Notes: a model not told the origin generated them from the sequence alone. A stretch of 64,000 bases of DNA from Alicyclobacillus sp. SO9 (GCF_016406125.1 NZ_CP066339.1:2604001-2668000); one strand, 5' to 3'; shown: positions 43,890-52,607, numbered from the stretch's first letter. Numbers and translations: made by a program.

Positions 43890-44156
43890 ATGATGAGCCG
43901 AACGAGCGACCAAAAATCGAAACTCCGCCAGGCCGAGGAAGAAGCACGTCACGGAGTGGCGGTATTTCTAATTATCTACTCTCTGGTGGGAATCGATATT
44001 CAGTCAAAGAAAACCGAAGAGGAGAAACGGAAAACAACGGCACTGTGGCTGGCATGGGGAATACCCTTTCTGCTTTTGGCATTTTTCATTATCACACCGG
44101 AACAGCAGACAATACGTGAGTCTCAGCAGAACACCATGCTTCGACAAGGCTGTTAG
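43890..44156 (+). CDS. Small membrane protein of unknown function
   Basis: An 88-residue protein. The N-terminal 20 residues are charged, followed by a hydrophobic segment (HGVAVFLIIYSLVGI, about 21-36), a Lys/Glu-rich linker, and a second hydrophobic segment (LWLAWGIPFLLLAFFII, about 53-69). The ATG (43890 or 43893) follows GGGGGAT. I do not recognise the family. It lies 22 bases before the tRNA-Gly promoter, on the same strand. Confidence 0.6.
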   Translation: MMSRTSDQKSKLRQAEEEARHGVAVFLIIYSLVGIDIQSKKTEEEKRKTTALWLAWGIPFLLLAFFIITPEQQTIRESQQNTMLRQGC

Positions 44157-44177
44157 ATACTTAACGCTTTGAGGTAC

Positions 44178-44206
44178 TTGCCAACGAACAGAAATCGATG
44201 TATACT
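44178..44206 (+). promoter_or_regulatory. tRNA-Gly promoter
   Basis: TTGCCA (44178-44183), 17 bases, TATACT (44201-44206), 30 bases before the tRNA. Confidence 0.7.
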
Positions 44207-44235
44207 GTCTTTCGCAGATTACAGCAATCATTTGT

Positions 44236-44311
44236 GCGGATGTAGTTCAATTGGCAGAGCATCAGCTTCCCAAGCTGAAAGTTGCGGGTTCGACCCCCGT
44301 CATCCGCTCCA
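44236..44311 (+). tRNA. tRNA-Gly (anticodon CCC)
   Basis: A full cloverleaf: acceptor GCGGATG/CATCCGC, anticodon stem TCAGC/GCTGA with loop TTCCCAA (anticodon CCC), T-arm GCGGGTTCGACCCCCGT-like with GGTTCGA, discriminator T and encoded CCA. It is flanked by a good promoter and a perfect 15-base-pair terminator, so it is a single-gene unit. Confidence 0.95.
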
Positions 44312-44337
44312 TGTCTAGTCATACTAGTTCGTATCAC

Positions 44338-44370
44338 AATAAATCCAGCGCAGTATGCGCTGGATTTATT
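44338..44370 (+). terminator. Terminator after tRNA-Gly
   Basis: A perfect 15-base-pair stem (44338-44352 with 44356-44370) with a three-base loop. T-rich end; may also stop convergent transcription from the oxidoreductase gene. Confidence 0.85.
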
Positions 44371-44421
44371 GTTGTCAAAATGGAGAGCGATCTGCGTTTG
44401 TTCTGCGGACACTTGTTTTCG

Positions 44422-45435
44422 TCAGCTCTTTGAGAAGAATTTGTGAAGCAGTTGCTCCTCTCTTTCTCGCTGCATCCCCGCATGCCCTGCACTCTGTGGT
44501 CGAGTGCTTTGAAGGCCTGGCTGCCTGGTCAGTTCCCAGTGAAGAGTGTCTAAAATGGAATCCTCAAGTGAACGGAATGACAGTCCATTATCGGTGGCCT
44601 TTTTGACGTCAATTGTCATGAAACCAGGCCAGTTCGTTTTTTCTGAGATCCACAGCGGTAGTTCCTCAAACTCTCGTACATCTTCTTGTAACAGGAACTC
44701 TTCGCTGACCCATACGACCTCTGCCGAGCTGTGATGAAACCTTCCCAGCATCTCCACCATGTGTCCCATAGTCAACTCGTAGTCTGGCCCCGTTGCGTTA
44801 AATATGCCTGTCAGGTGCTTTTCGACAGAGCGAATGGTCCAGTTTGCCAGGTCCCGTGCGTCGATGAATTGAATTTTTGCATGACGCGGCTCTGGGACGA
44901 GTATGCTTCCACCTTGATAGAACCTCCTGACCCAATAAGTAAAGCGATTGGTCGGGTCGAACGGTCCTACTATCAACCCCGGCCGGACAATGAGCGCACG
45001 TCCTCGAAACTCCTGTGTAACCTCCTGTTCGCACAGAGCCTTTAGGGCACCGTAGTGTTCTGAAATGTTTTCATTCGATTTGTCATGTAAGGTTTCGACG
45101 ACGCCATTTTCATCCATGCCAGTTTGGGAGAAGTCTGCATAAACGGAGATGCTTGAAATGAATGTATAGTGTTCTACCGCATCTTTCAGCAAATTGACTG
45201 AGTCCCGCACAATTCGTGGTATATAGCCGCTGGTATCAATCGCCGCATCCCAAGTTCGACCGTGTAGCGCGTGCAGATTTCCATCTCTGTTGCCCTTTAA
45301 TTTTTCAACATTAGGAAATAAATCAGGATTGCTTTGTCCGCGGTTGAAAAGTGTCACTTCGTGTCCGCGCTGAAGGGCGGCATCCACAAGATGCCTGCCC
45401 AGAAACTCTGTACCTCCCAATATCAGAACTCGCAT
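44422..45435 (-). CDS. NAD-dependent epimerase/SDR-type reductase
   Basis: A 337-residue extended short-chain dehydrogenase-like protein. The Rossmann motif is LILGGTEFLGRHLVDAA at the N-terminus. The catalytic YxxxK is YGALK (about 130-134), with FISSISVY before it. The substrate part is similar to isoflavone-reductase-like or chloroplast-stem-loop-binding homologues in bacteria. The last 30 residues are polar and weakly conserved. GGAGGGGACGA precedes the ATG. It is next to clpP (30 bases apart) in the same direction. The substrate is unknown. Confidence 0.82.
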   Translation of the reverse strand: MRVLILGGTEFLGRHLVDAALQRGHEVTLFNRGQSNPDLFPNVEKLKGNRDGNLHALHGRTWDAAIDTSGYIPRIVRDSVNLLKDAVEHYTFISSISVYADFSQTGMDENGVVETLHDKSNENISEHYGALKALCEQEVTQEFRGRALIVRPGLIVGPFDPTNRFTYWVRRFYQGGSILVPEPRHAKIQFIDARDLANWTIRSVEKHLTGIFNATGPDYELTMGHMVEMLGRFHHSSAEVVWVSEEFLLQEDVREFEELPLWISEKTNWPGFMTIDVKKATDNGLSFRSLEDSILDTLHWELTRQPGLQSTRPQSAGHAGMQREREEQLLHKFFSKS

Positions 45436-45465
45436 TTCGTCCCCTCCGTCTTGGTTGAAAGAGCA

Positions 45466-46044
45466 TCATGTGACAATGACTTCGTCAATCAGTCCATAGT
45501 CCCTTGCTTCGCTTGCACTCAAAAATCTGTCTCGGTCAGTATCCGCCGTTATCCGTTCTACCGGCTGCCCGGTATGTCTCGCCAAGAGGGCATTAATTTT
45601 CTCACGAGTTTTCAGCATCCAATCCGCATGGATTTTGATGTCAGAGGCCTGCCCTCTTGCTCCTCCCAGCGGCTGATGAATCATGACCTCGCTGTTCGGT
45701 AATGCAAATCGTTTACCTTTTGTACCGGCTGTCAGCAACACGGCCCCAAAGCTGGCTGCCATGCCTACGCAAATGGTTGCTACATCCGGCTTGATGTGTT
45801 GCATGGTATCGTAAATTGCGAAGCCAGCGGTGACAGATCCTCCAGGACTGTTGATGTACATCTGGATGTCCCGGTCTGGGTCATCAGCAGCGAGGAAAAG
45901 CAACTGTGCTGTGACTGCGTTAGACAGTGCGTCATCGATTTCCGAGCCAACAATGACGATTCGGTCCTTTAACAGTCTTGAATAGATATCATAACTTCGT
46001 TCCCCGCGACTCGTTTGTTCAATCACATACGGAATCAATGCCAT
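45466..46044 (-). CDS. clpP: ATP-dependent Clp protease proteolytic subunit
   Basis: A 192-residue serine protease that forms a double heptamer and works with ClpX/ClpC. The triad is intact: Ser98 in GMAASFG, His123 in MIHQPLGG, Asp172 in DTDRDRF. The start at 46044 ([15 protein letters not shown]) follows AGGAG by eight bases and gives the normal N-terminus; an in-frame Met three codons upstream is inside the spacer. No ClpX gene or CtsR site is near. Because MAASF replaces the more common MAASM, this could be a second ClpP paralogue. Confidence 0.94.
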   Translation of the reverse strand: MALIPYVIEQTSRGERSYDIYSRLLKDRIVIVGSEIDDALSNAVTAQLLFLAADDPDRDIQMYINSPGGSVTAGFAIYDTMQHIKPDVATICVGMAASFGAVLLTAGTKGKRFALPNSEVMIHQPLGGARGQASDIKIHADWMLKTREKINALLARHTGQPVERITADTDRDRFLSASEARDYGLIDEVIVT

Positions 46045-46069
46045 GCTTATCACTCCTCTTATCGTCAGA

Positions 46070-46819
46070 TTAAGCTGCCCTGTCGTATAAAGTGGTCCTC
46101 CAAGTCTTATCCGTTCTCGAATCCGTTTGATTCGGAATCAAAGTCTCCGCCACGGTAAGCGCTGTACCGGTGGCTTGTACTGGGTCAAGGACTCCGTCTT
46201 GGCATAGTTGCACCAGCATGCGAATGTCTGCGGATTGAAATGCGGCAGCATAGGCGTCCAGAATTTTTATTTGTGATTCATCTACCCTTGGTGCAACCTC
46301 TGTATCCTGTTGAACAGGTACAAGTCGTAACCTAGCCCGATGTAACGTTGCTTTTACAGCACCCGGACTTGTCTCTAGCAACGCTGCTGCCTCTCTGTCT
46401 GTGTACCGAAAAACGTCACACAACAGCAGCACGACCTGCTGTTGCGCGGTCAATCTCTGCATCAATACTTGCAAAGCGTCCAATACATCTGCAGTATCTG
46501 TGTTGTCTGCAACGGCGACACTGCGCAGTTCTTGCGGCTCGCAGAGGTGACTTGGTGCATCTTTGCGAAGACTATCTATCCATGTGTTTTTTGCAATTCG
46601 ACGCAGCAGTGCGGGTACATTGGGGTGGTACTTCTCATTTTTCAAGACTGGCAGTGCCTTAAGGAGTGTTGTTTGCAACAAATCTTCGGCATCATGCGGT
46701 GACGAGCACAAAAACTCACAGTATCGACGTAACGGTGTATACATTGATGTGATGCTGCTGTTGCTGGCGGACTTGCTTTGCTGCGAGTTTGCCACCTGCC
46801 GTTGACTTGTTTGGCTCAA
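46070..46819 (-). CDS. ECF-like RNA polymerase sigma factor
   Basis: A 249-residue sigma-70 family protein. Region 2 is about residues 25-90 ([34 protein letters not shown]), region 4 about 115-170 ([41 protein letters not shown]). A C-terminal extension of about 75 residues may be a SnoaL-like or degenerate domain, as in some extended ECF groups. The start is a TTG at 46819 with GGGAGG eight bases upstream. No anti-sigma factor gene is next to it; clpP follows by 25 bases. The regulon is unknown. Confidence 0.85.
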   Translation of the reverse strand: MSQTSQRQVANSQQSKSASNSSITSMYTPLRRYCEFLCSSPHDAEDLLQTTLLKALPVLKNEKYHPNVPALLRRIAKNTWIDSLRKDAPSHLCEPQELRSVAVADNTDTADVLDALQVLMQRLTAQQQVVLLLCDVFRYTDREAAALLETSPGAVKATLHRARLRLVPVQQDTEVAPRVDESQIKILDAYAAAFQSADIRMLVQLCQDGVLDPVQATGTALTVAETLIPNQTDSRTDKTWRTTLYDRAA

Positions 46820-46843
46820 CGAAAACGCCTCCCTTCTTTAACT

Positions 46844-46872
46844 GTTATCTGATAAACGATTGAGTGGTTCAA
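46844..46872 (-). promoter_or_regulatory. Candidate promoter of the sigma factor gene
   Basis: TTGAAC (46872-46867), 17 bases, GATAAC (46849-46844), 24 bases before the TTG start. Both hexamers match the sigma-A consensus at about four of six positions. Confidence 0.4.
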
Positions 46873-46980
46873 AAAGATACGGGTGAGCCGAATTTTTCTG
46901 AATTTCGAAGCGCACGGTCTGACCAATGAATTGACAAGTGGCAGCAGTCTCCAATACGAAGTGCCTTTCACCAGATACTT

Positions 46981-47011
46981 TAAAAAACCCTCTGATGCGC
47001 TCAGAGGGTTT
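46981..47011 (-). terminator. Terminator overlapping the end of the glutaredoxin gene
   Basis: AAACCCTCTGA at 47011-47001 pairs with TCAGAGGGTTT at 46995-46985, five-base loop, six Us after. The stop codon of the glutaredoxin lies within the stem, so the gene is a single-gene unit. Confidence 0.85.
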
Positions 47012-47240
47012 GTATCAGCTTGTTGATACGATCTGGATCATATCCTAAGACCCATTCGCCTTTAATTCGCGTCTGCGGTACCCCGCGTTGACCCGTGGTC
47101 TGAAAGACCTGCATTGCCTGCTCAGGGTGTCGTTCCAGATTGACTTCCTCAAACTCCACATTCTTTTCGGTTAAAAACCTTTTAACCATTTTGCAGTAAG
47201 GTCAGGTTGAAGTGGTGTAGACTGTTACATCGCGGAGCAT
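47001..47240 (-). CDS. Glutaredoxin-like protein, candidate selenoprotein (UxxC)
   Basis: A 79-residue glutaredoxin/NrdH-like thioredoxin-fold protein with an in-frame TGA at codon 13 (47204-47202). From the ATG at 47240 (AAAGGAAG seven bases upstream) the reading is MLRDVTVYTTST, TGA, PYCKMVKRFL, and then VNLERHPE, GVPQTRI and GYDPDRI, all typical. The TGA stands exactly at the first cysteine of the CPYC redox motif. A perfect hairpin follows (47187-47169). Read as selenocysteine, the product is complete. Read as a stop, it leaves 12 residues and a headless 62-residue frame from 47189. A TGC-to-TGA mutation or sequence error is the alternative. Likely role: disulfide reduction. Confidence 0.7.
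47169..47187 (-). promoter_or_regulatory. Candidate bacterial SECIS hairpin
   Basis: GGUUAAAA (47187-47180), loop GGU (47179-47177), UUUUAACC (47176-47169): eight perfect pairs. The loop begins 22 bases after the UGA and starts with G. Bacterial SECIS elements usually have a small apical loop with G in its first two positions, 16 to 37 bases after the UGA. The stem also codes for the conserved KMVKRFL part, so chance cannot be excluded. Confidence 0.5.
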
Positions 47241-47267
47241 GTTGACGCTTCCTTTCCCGTTTAAATT

Positions 47268-47292
47268 GTACTTTGTACTACAAATAAAGTAC
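47268..47292. repeat. Inverted repeat upstream of the glutaredoxin gene
   Basis: GTACTTT at 47268-47274 and AAAGTAC at 47286-47292 with an 11-base centre that itself contains TTTGTA/TACAAA-like symmetry. It is 28 bases before the glutaredoxin ATG and AT-rich, so it may be a repressor operator. No clear promoter was seen. The rest of 47241-47397 holds nothing else. Confidence 0.4.
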
Positions 47293-47397
47293 CACAGTAT
47301 GAACATGCTATTCAATTTGTGCCGTTTGTCTGTCAGAACGGCATCGTCAGTTGGTCTACAAAAGTCTGCAACCGAATTTCAGATTGAGCCCCGGTGC

Positions 47398-47670
47398 TTA
47401 GTCACCCTTGATGTACTTCCAAATCCTAAGCCGATCTCGTTTGCTCTTCGGATCCACCTGCTTTGAAACGAGCCACTTTGCTGCTTCCCGCTTCTCTTCC
47501 TTGGAAAGTCTAATGTTCAGTTCCTGAGCAAGTTCCTCCATTAGTTTTCCAGCCATATCGACTTGCTGTAACTCACTCTTGGTATATTGAACCATCGTCT
47601 TGTTGACTGTTCGCCAGTGCATAGGATTCAGCATCTTTTTCCGAAATGCCTTCAGTGCTTCCGAGGCCAT
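47398..47670 (-). CDS. Conserved-looking small protein of unknown function
   Basis: A 90-residue, basic, soluble protein: MASEALKAFRKKMLNPMHWR at the start and KSKRDRLRIWKYIKGD at the end, with an acidic helix MEELAQELNIRLSKEEKREA between. The ATG at 47670 follows AGGAG seven bases upstream; the frame is open 35 codons further but without a ribosome site. I do not recognise a domain. Helical, charged composition suggests a nucleic-acid- or protein-binding role, but that is a guess. It lies between yihY-like and the glutaredoxin. Confidence 0.65.
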   Translation of the reverse strand: MASEALKAFRKKMLNPMHWRTVNKTMVQYTKSELQQVDMAGKLMEELAQELNIRLSKEEKREAAKWLVSKQVDPKSKRDRLRIWKYIKGD

Positions 47671-47823
47671 AGTGTCACTCCTATCCGCATCCACGTAATT
47701 TAAAAGAGAGATTCCATAGCGTACGCAATAGCCTACGTCCAGCGTATGCATACAACTGTTCAGTTTTGTCGGCAAGTGCCCGCATTCACATATAAGTACA
47801 GGGACGCCTTGTGAGGACGAGTC

Positions 47824-48693
47824 TTACATTTCATCGTCTGGAGTAAGCACCTTGGTAAGGGTTACAGCTACTTCCCCGCCAAACAGCATCATGACACTGA
47901 CAATGTAAATCCAAAACACCAACAGCATAAAAAATGTCAGAGTCCCATAGATGAGTTTGTAGTGGTGTAAATGGGCTGTATAGACCATGAAAGCGCCTCT
48001 TGACAGGTATATGCCCAAGGTGGACACCAAGGCACCAATGGCAAGGTGAAGGTTCTTCAATTGTCGTGAAGGAAGGAAACGGTAACAGAAATAGGATGTA
48101 GCAAAGAGGAACAGTGGGAATGCAATTCTTCCAATCCACTGCGTGGTACGCGTCCACTCTGTAAACGGAGTGTCTCGTAGGAATCGGGTGAGGAACGGTG
48201 TCACACTGGACATCAGTGCTGAGGCAATCGTTAGTACAATCAAGAGGATCAGCATAGAAAATCCCACAACATATTGAGAAAAGAAAGACCGCCGTTTCCG
48301 GATTCCCCAAATTTTATCAAGAATGTACTGGAAGGAGACAAACCCCCCCACTGAAGGCCACAAGAGTCCTAAGAGCCCTACAATGCCTATGGTTGATCCA
48401 AAGTGTTCAAGGCGAAACAGGTTAGCTTGTAAGACCTCATTTGAATCAGGCAGATTAGGTATGTAAGACTTGGCTATTCCATCAATAAACTGATTCACAA
48501 TGGATGTTGGAATGACGTGGGAGGAGCTGAATACAAGCAGTAATAACAGTGGAATCATGGATGAAAAAGCAAAGTATGCGATAATCGCTCCCAAAGCACC
48601 AATGTTGTGCTCGAGTGTTCCCATTACAAGGCTTTTAACGACAGTATTTAGCACTTGCTTGAATGAAATTCGACGGTGTTTAACTCCATACAT
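47824..48693 (-). CDS. YihY/BrkB-family membrane protein
   Basis: A 289-residue integral membrane protein of the YihY (UPF0761, formerly 'ribonuclease BN'/BrkB) family, with six hydrophobic segments. Family marks are GALGAIIAYFAFSSMIPLLL near the N-terminus, LLWPSVGGFVSFQYILDKIW, and FMLLVFWIYIVSVMMLFGGE near the end. The transported substrate is not established. GAGGAG precedes the ATG. It diverges from the ABC exporter genes with 208 bases between. Confidence 0.88.
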   Translation of the reverse strand: MYGVKHRRISFKQVLNTVVKSLVMGTLEHNIGALGAIIAYFAFSSMIPLLLLLVFSSSHVIPTSIVNQFIDGIAKSYIPNLPDSNEVLQANLFRLEHFGSTIGIVGLLGLLWPSVGGFVSFQYILDKIWGIRKRRSFFSQYVVGFSMLILLIVLTIASALMSSVTPFLTRFLRDTPFTEWTRTTQWIGRIAFPLFLFATSYFCYRFLPSRQLKNLHLAIGALVSTLGIYLSRGAFMVYTAHLHHYKLIYGTLTFFMLLVFWIYIVSVMMLFGGEVAVTLTKVLTPDDEM

Positions 48694-48756
48694 CGTGGAA
48701 AGCTCCTCAAAAAAAGAATCTCTAAATCATAGTTTAGTTTGCCCTTTACATTAGTC

Positions 48757-48784
48757 TTGAATCATTGGTGTTGAATCATTGGTG
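48757..48784. repeat. 14-bp perfect tandem repeat between yihY-like and ABC genes
   Basis: TTGAATCATTGGTG occurs twice head to tail (48757-48770 and 48771-48784). It lies in the 208-base divergent intergenic region. It could be a pair of regulator sites or simple slippage. Confidence 0.6.
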
Positions 48785-48901
48785 CAATCTGGAATGAGAC
48801 ATCTGTACTCTGGAATCAGAATGAAATCCCTCATTCAAACACTCATTTCCTCCATCCACGGAAACGGGTAAAATAGATGATGCACATAAGGAGAGAGATT
48901 C

Positions 48902-50656
48902 ATGCGAGTGTTTTGGGACTTAATGTGGTATTTTAAAGCGAACAAGTGGCGTTACATGTCTGGCATCTTCCTGCTTATTCTGGTGGCGTTGCTCAATTTG
49001 ATTCCGCCGCAGATTGTCGGCAGTGCGGTAGACAAAATTAGCAAGGGTACCCTGACACCAGTCCTGCTGCTCCGCTGGATTCTCTACATAGCGGGAACCG
49101 GTGTGCTCATCTACGTACTGCGTTTTTTCTGGAGAGTCATGTTGTTTGGCGCAGCCATTAAGTTATCTACAATCCTCCGGAGCAGGCTGTATGCTCATTT
49201 CTCCAAGATGTCACCGCAGTTCTACCATAATCGTCGCATCGGCGATTTGATGGCCCATTCTACAAATGACATCCAGGCCATTGAGCAGACTGGCACAGAC
49301 GGAATACTGACCTTAGTTGACTCAATCACAACAGGCACCGTGGTTACAGCTACTATGGCGTTCACTTTGAGTTGGAAGTTGACTTTGGTTGCGCTTGCCC
49401 CCATGCCGTTCATGGCGCTTCTCACGAGCTATTACGGAAAATTAATGCACCGTCATTTTCATAAGGCGCAGGCAGCCTTCGCTGACTTGAATGATAAGGT
49501 ACAGGAAAATATCTCGGGCGTTCGAGTTATCAAGGCTTTTGGTCAGGAAGAATCAGAGAACTCTGCATTTCAGGCTCAGTCTCAAGATGTGGTTGACAAG
49601 AACATGGCTGTGGCAAAGATTGACGCACTATTTGACCCGACTATCGGGATTGTCGTTGCAGTGTCGTTTTTTCTCACTGTTTCCATTGGTTCCTTGTTTG
49701 TCATTCACGGCCGACTCTCAATCGGGCAGTTGACTACATTTACAATGTATCTAGGGCAGCTAATCTGGCCAATGCTGGCATTTGGGTGGTTATTCAATAT
49801 TGTGGAGAGAGGTCGAGCCTCCTATGACAGGGTTCGAAAACTACTTTCAGTGCAACCGGACATTGTCAATCAGGCCGGGGCTAGTCAGAAGCGGCCCTCA
49901 GGTGACCTTAACTTTAGCATTGATTCCTTCGCTTATCCGAATTCACATCAGTCCGTGTTAACAGACATTTTAGTTCAGTTGCAAAAAGGCAAGACTTTAG
50001 GGTTGGTGGGCAAAACCGGTGCTGGAAAAACAACATTGCTGAAACTGCTTTTACGTGAGTTTGATTGCCACAGCGGTGACATCGTTATTGGCGGACAATC
50101 GATTTACGATGTAACTTTGGATGCGTTGCGGGCCAGCATTGCTTATGTACCACAAGACCATTTTCTGTTCTCTGCGACAATCCGTGAAAACATCGCTTTT
50201 GGCAAACCCGCAGCGGCTACTGAAGAGATTTACAAGGCTGCTTCCATCGCTGCAGTTCATCAAGACATACTGGGTTTCGCAGACGGGTATGACACCCTAG
50301 TCGGTGAGCGCGGTGTCACCCTCTCTGGCGGTCAGAAGCAGCGAATCTCCATCGCCAGAGCTCTGTTGCTTGATTCCGAGATTCTCGTCTTGGACGACTG
50401 CCTTTCCGCCGTCGATGCGAAGACTGAAAATGAGATTTTGCAGAGTTTGACGGTTGACCGGGTTGATAGAACGACAATCATCACAGCGCATCGACTGAGT
50501 GCAGTTCAACACGCAGATGTCATCGTGGTCCTGTCCGACGGAGCCATTCTCGAGCAAGGCAATCACGAAGAACTCATGAGACAAGGCGGTTGGTACTGTC
50601 AGATGTATCGTCAGCAACAGCTTGAATCACTGATTGAGGAAGGGGGCCGAATATGA
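48902..50656 (+). CDS. ABC exporter half-transporter, degenerate-site subunit
   Basis: A 584-residue half-transporter: six membrane helices (about 1-310), then a nucleotide-binding domain. Walker A is GKTGAGKTT, the signature LSGGQKQRISIARALL, Walker B LVLDDCLSAVDA. The residue after Walker B is Asp instead of the catalytic Glu, as in the degenerate subunit of heterodimeric exporters such as BmrC and TM287. AAGGAGAGA precedes the ATG. Its stop overlaps the start of the next half-transporter (ATGA), which supplies the active site. Multidrug or lipid export is likely, by family. Confidence 0.92.
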   Translation: MRVFWDLMWYFKANKWRYMSGIFLLILVALLNLIPPQIVGSAVDKISKGTLTPVLLLRWILYIAGTGVLIYVLRFFWRVMLFGAAIKLSTILRSRLYAHFSKMSPQFYHNRRIGDLMAHSTNDIQAIEQTGTDGILTLVDSITTGTVVTATMAFTLSWKLTLVALAPMPFMALLTSYYGKLMHRHFHKAQAAFADLNDKVQENISGVRVIKAFGQEESENSAFQAQSQDVVDKNMAVAKIDALFDPTIGIVVAVSFFLTVSIGSLFVIHGRLSIGQLTTFTMYLGQLIWPMLAFGWLFNIVERGRASYDRVRKLLSVQPDIVNQAGASQKRPSGDLNFSIDSFAYPNSHQSVLTDILVQLQKGKTLGLVGKTGAGKTTLLKLLLREFDCHSGDIVIGGQSIYDVTLDALRASIAYVPQDHFLFSATIRENIAFGKPAAATEEIYKAASIAAVHQDILGFADGYDTLVGERGVTLSGGQKQRISIARALLLDSEILVLDDCLSAVDAKTENEILQSLTVDRVDRTTIITAHRLSAVQHADVIVVLSDGAILEQGNHEELMRQGGWYCQMYRQQQLESLIEEGGRI

Positions 50657-52575
50657 CTCCACGGGAGACCTTAGGGCCCAGCCAAGAGGTAGGGGACAGA
50701 CAAATCTTCGCGCGTTTGCTCTCATATCTAAGGCCCCACTGGAAGCTTCTTCTCGCCGCCGTAACAATTTTGTTGTTGGCGACTTCTTCTGATGTGGTTG
50801 GTCCTATTCTGATTAAGGTTTACATAGATAATTATCTTCGGCCGCGGGTCTTCCCTGCTTTACCCGTGACACTTCTTGGCGGAGGTTATTTATTTTTGCA
50901 GGTTGCTGCAGGCCTGTTAAACTTCGTACAACTGATATGGTTTCAGAAAATTGCTCTTAAAGTTATTCAACGGTTGCGAGTGGATGTGTTTAGTCACCTA
51001 CAGTACCTGGGCTTAGCGTTCTTTGACCGAAAACCAGCAGGGTCTTTGGTGTCTCGAATTACCAACGACACAGAAGCGATTAAGGAACTGTATGTGAGCG
51101 TGCTCTCAACCTTTGTTCAAAGTTCGTTTTTGTTGATTGGAATTTTCGTGTCGATGTTTGTGCTAGATGCGCGTCTAGCTGCGCTTTGCCTCGTCCTCGT
51201 TCCAGTCATCTTTGGTATTATGCAAGCCTATCGAAGGTTCAGTGCTCCGGTGTTTTTGTTGGCTCGTCACAAGTTGAGTGCGCTCAACGCGAAGTTGAGT
51301 GAGTCGCTGCAAGGAATGTACTTGATTCAAGCTATGCGCCAGCAGCAACGATTGAAAAGCCAATTTGAGCAGATAAATGACGAGTATAAAGAGGCCCGAC
51401 TCAAAAACGTGTATTTAAATGGTCTACTGTTGCGACCTTTGGTTGATGTCGTCTATTTGCTTACCCTAATACTAATCCTCTCGGTGTTTGGGGTTCAGTC
51501 GTTTACCAGGTTTGTGGACATTGGCGTTCTGTACGCTTTTGTCAATTATCTTGACAGGTTTTTCGAGCCCGTTAACCAGATGATGATGCAGTTAAATATG
51601 CTGCAACAAGCCATCGCCTCATCCAGGCGTGTGTTCGAATTGCTCGACGAGACGGAATTCTCTCCTCTGCATATGCCAGACAACGACAGATCAGGCCAAG
51701 GGTCTGCGGCCGCCCGAACAACGGGATTAAATGAGAGTGCCGATGTTCCCGCAGGTCATAATGCAGACCCTAGAACCAGTTCATTAGGTCAGAGCGTTGT
51801 TCGAGAGATCCCAAGTATCACCAACGGCGAAGTGTGTTTTGACGGTGTGGATTTTTCCTACGATGGAAAGACGCAGGTCTTAAAAAACATTACGTTCACT
51901 GCGCATCCAGGACAGACTGTTGCAATTGTCGGGCACACAGGGAGCGGAAAAAGTTCAATCATTAACTTGCTGCTGCATTTTTATGAACCCAGTAGTGGAA
52001 CAATCACGATTGACGGACACCCTCTTAACCAATTTTCAAAGATGGAACTCCGGTCCAAGTTGGGTCTCGTACTTCAGGATGCGTTCTTATTCGCAGGGGA
52101 TGTTAAGAGCAATATTCGCCTTGGACGTGATATATCCGACAACATGGTTCAAGCAGCAGCGGAATTTGTGCAAGCCCATTCCTTCATACAGCGTCTTCCC
52201 CATGCATACGAAGAACAGGTCGGGGAACGAGGGACGCAGTTTTCTGGAGGGCAGCGTCAATTGCTGTCCTTTGCTCGCACTATGGCAGATGAACCTAGAA
52301 TCCTTGTGCTGGACGAGGCCACGTCGTCCATCGATACGGAGACGGAACAAGCGATTCAGTTGGCACTTGAACGCATGCAGAGAGGAAGAACGACAATTGC
52401 TATCGCTCATCGCCTTTCCACGATTCAGGATGCAGATTTGATACTGGTCTTGCATCACGGAGAAATCATTGAACGAGGAACTCACCAAGAACTGCTTTCA
52501 CTGGAAGGACTGTATCACAAGATGTACCTGTTGCAGCAAGGAGGGCGTGCAAATAATTTGACAGTTATCGATTAG
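50653..52575 (+). CDS. ABC exporter half-transporter, catalytic-site subunit
   Basis: A 640-residue half-transporter. Six membrane helices (about 25-340) are followed by a Ser/Gly/Thr-rich linker of about 70 residues and a nucleotide-binding domain with Walker A GHTGSGKSS, signature FSGGQRQLLSFART, Walker B LVLDEATSSID with the catalytic Glu, and H-loop IAHRLS. The signature begins with Phe rather than Leu, as expected for the half that faces the degenerate site of the partner. It thus pairs with the 48902-50656 protein, like BmrD with BmrC. The long linker is unusual. Confidence 0.92.
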   Translation: MTPRETLGPSQEVGDRQIFARLLSYLRPHWKLLLAAVTILLLATSSDVVGPILIKVYIDNYLRPRVFPALPVTLLGGGYLFLQVAAGLLNFVQLIWFQKIALKVIQRLRVDVFSHLQYLGLAFFDRKPAGSLVSRITNDTEAIKELYVSVLSTFVQSSFLLIGIFVSMFVLDARLAALCLVLVPVIFGIMQAYRRFSAPVFLLARHKLSALNAKLSESLQGMYLIQAMRQQQRLKSQFEQINDEYKEARLKNVYLNGLLLRPLVDVVYLLTLILILSVFGVQSFTRFVDIGVLYAFVNYLDRFFEPVNQMMMQLNMLQQAIASSRRVFELLDETEFSPLHMPDNDRSGQGSAAARTTGLNESADVPAGHNADPRTSSLGQSVVREIPSITNGEVCFDGVDFSYDGKTQVLKNITFTAHPGQTVAIVGHTGSGKSSIINLLLHFYEPSSGTITIDGHPLNQFSKMELRSKLGLVLQDAFLFAGDVKSNIRLGRDISDNMVQAAAEFVQAHSFIQRLPHAYEEQVGERGTQFSGGQRQLLSFARTMADEPRILVLDEATSSIDTETEQAIQLALERMQRGRTTIAIAHRLSTIQDADLILVLHHGEIIERGTHQELLSLEGLYHKMYLLQQGGRANNLTVID

Positions 52576-52607
52576 AAAGATTCACAATTGACCATACCTT
52601 TATGTAA

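Noticed and set aside
47001-47189. A 62-residue glutaredoxin fragment starting at ATG 47189
   Set aside because: No ribosome site precedes this ATG, and it lacks the beta-strand and first redox residue. The ATG at 47240 with TGA read-through explains the frame better.
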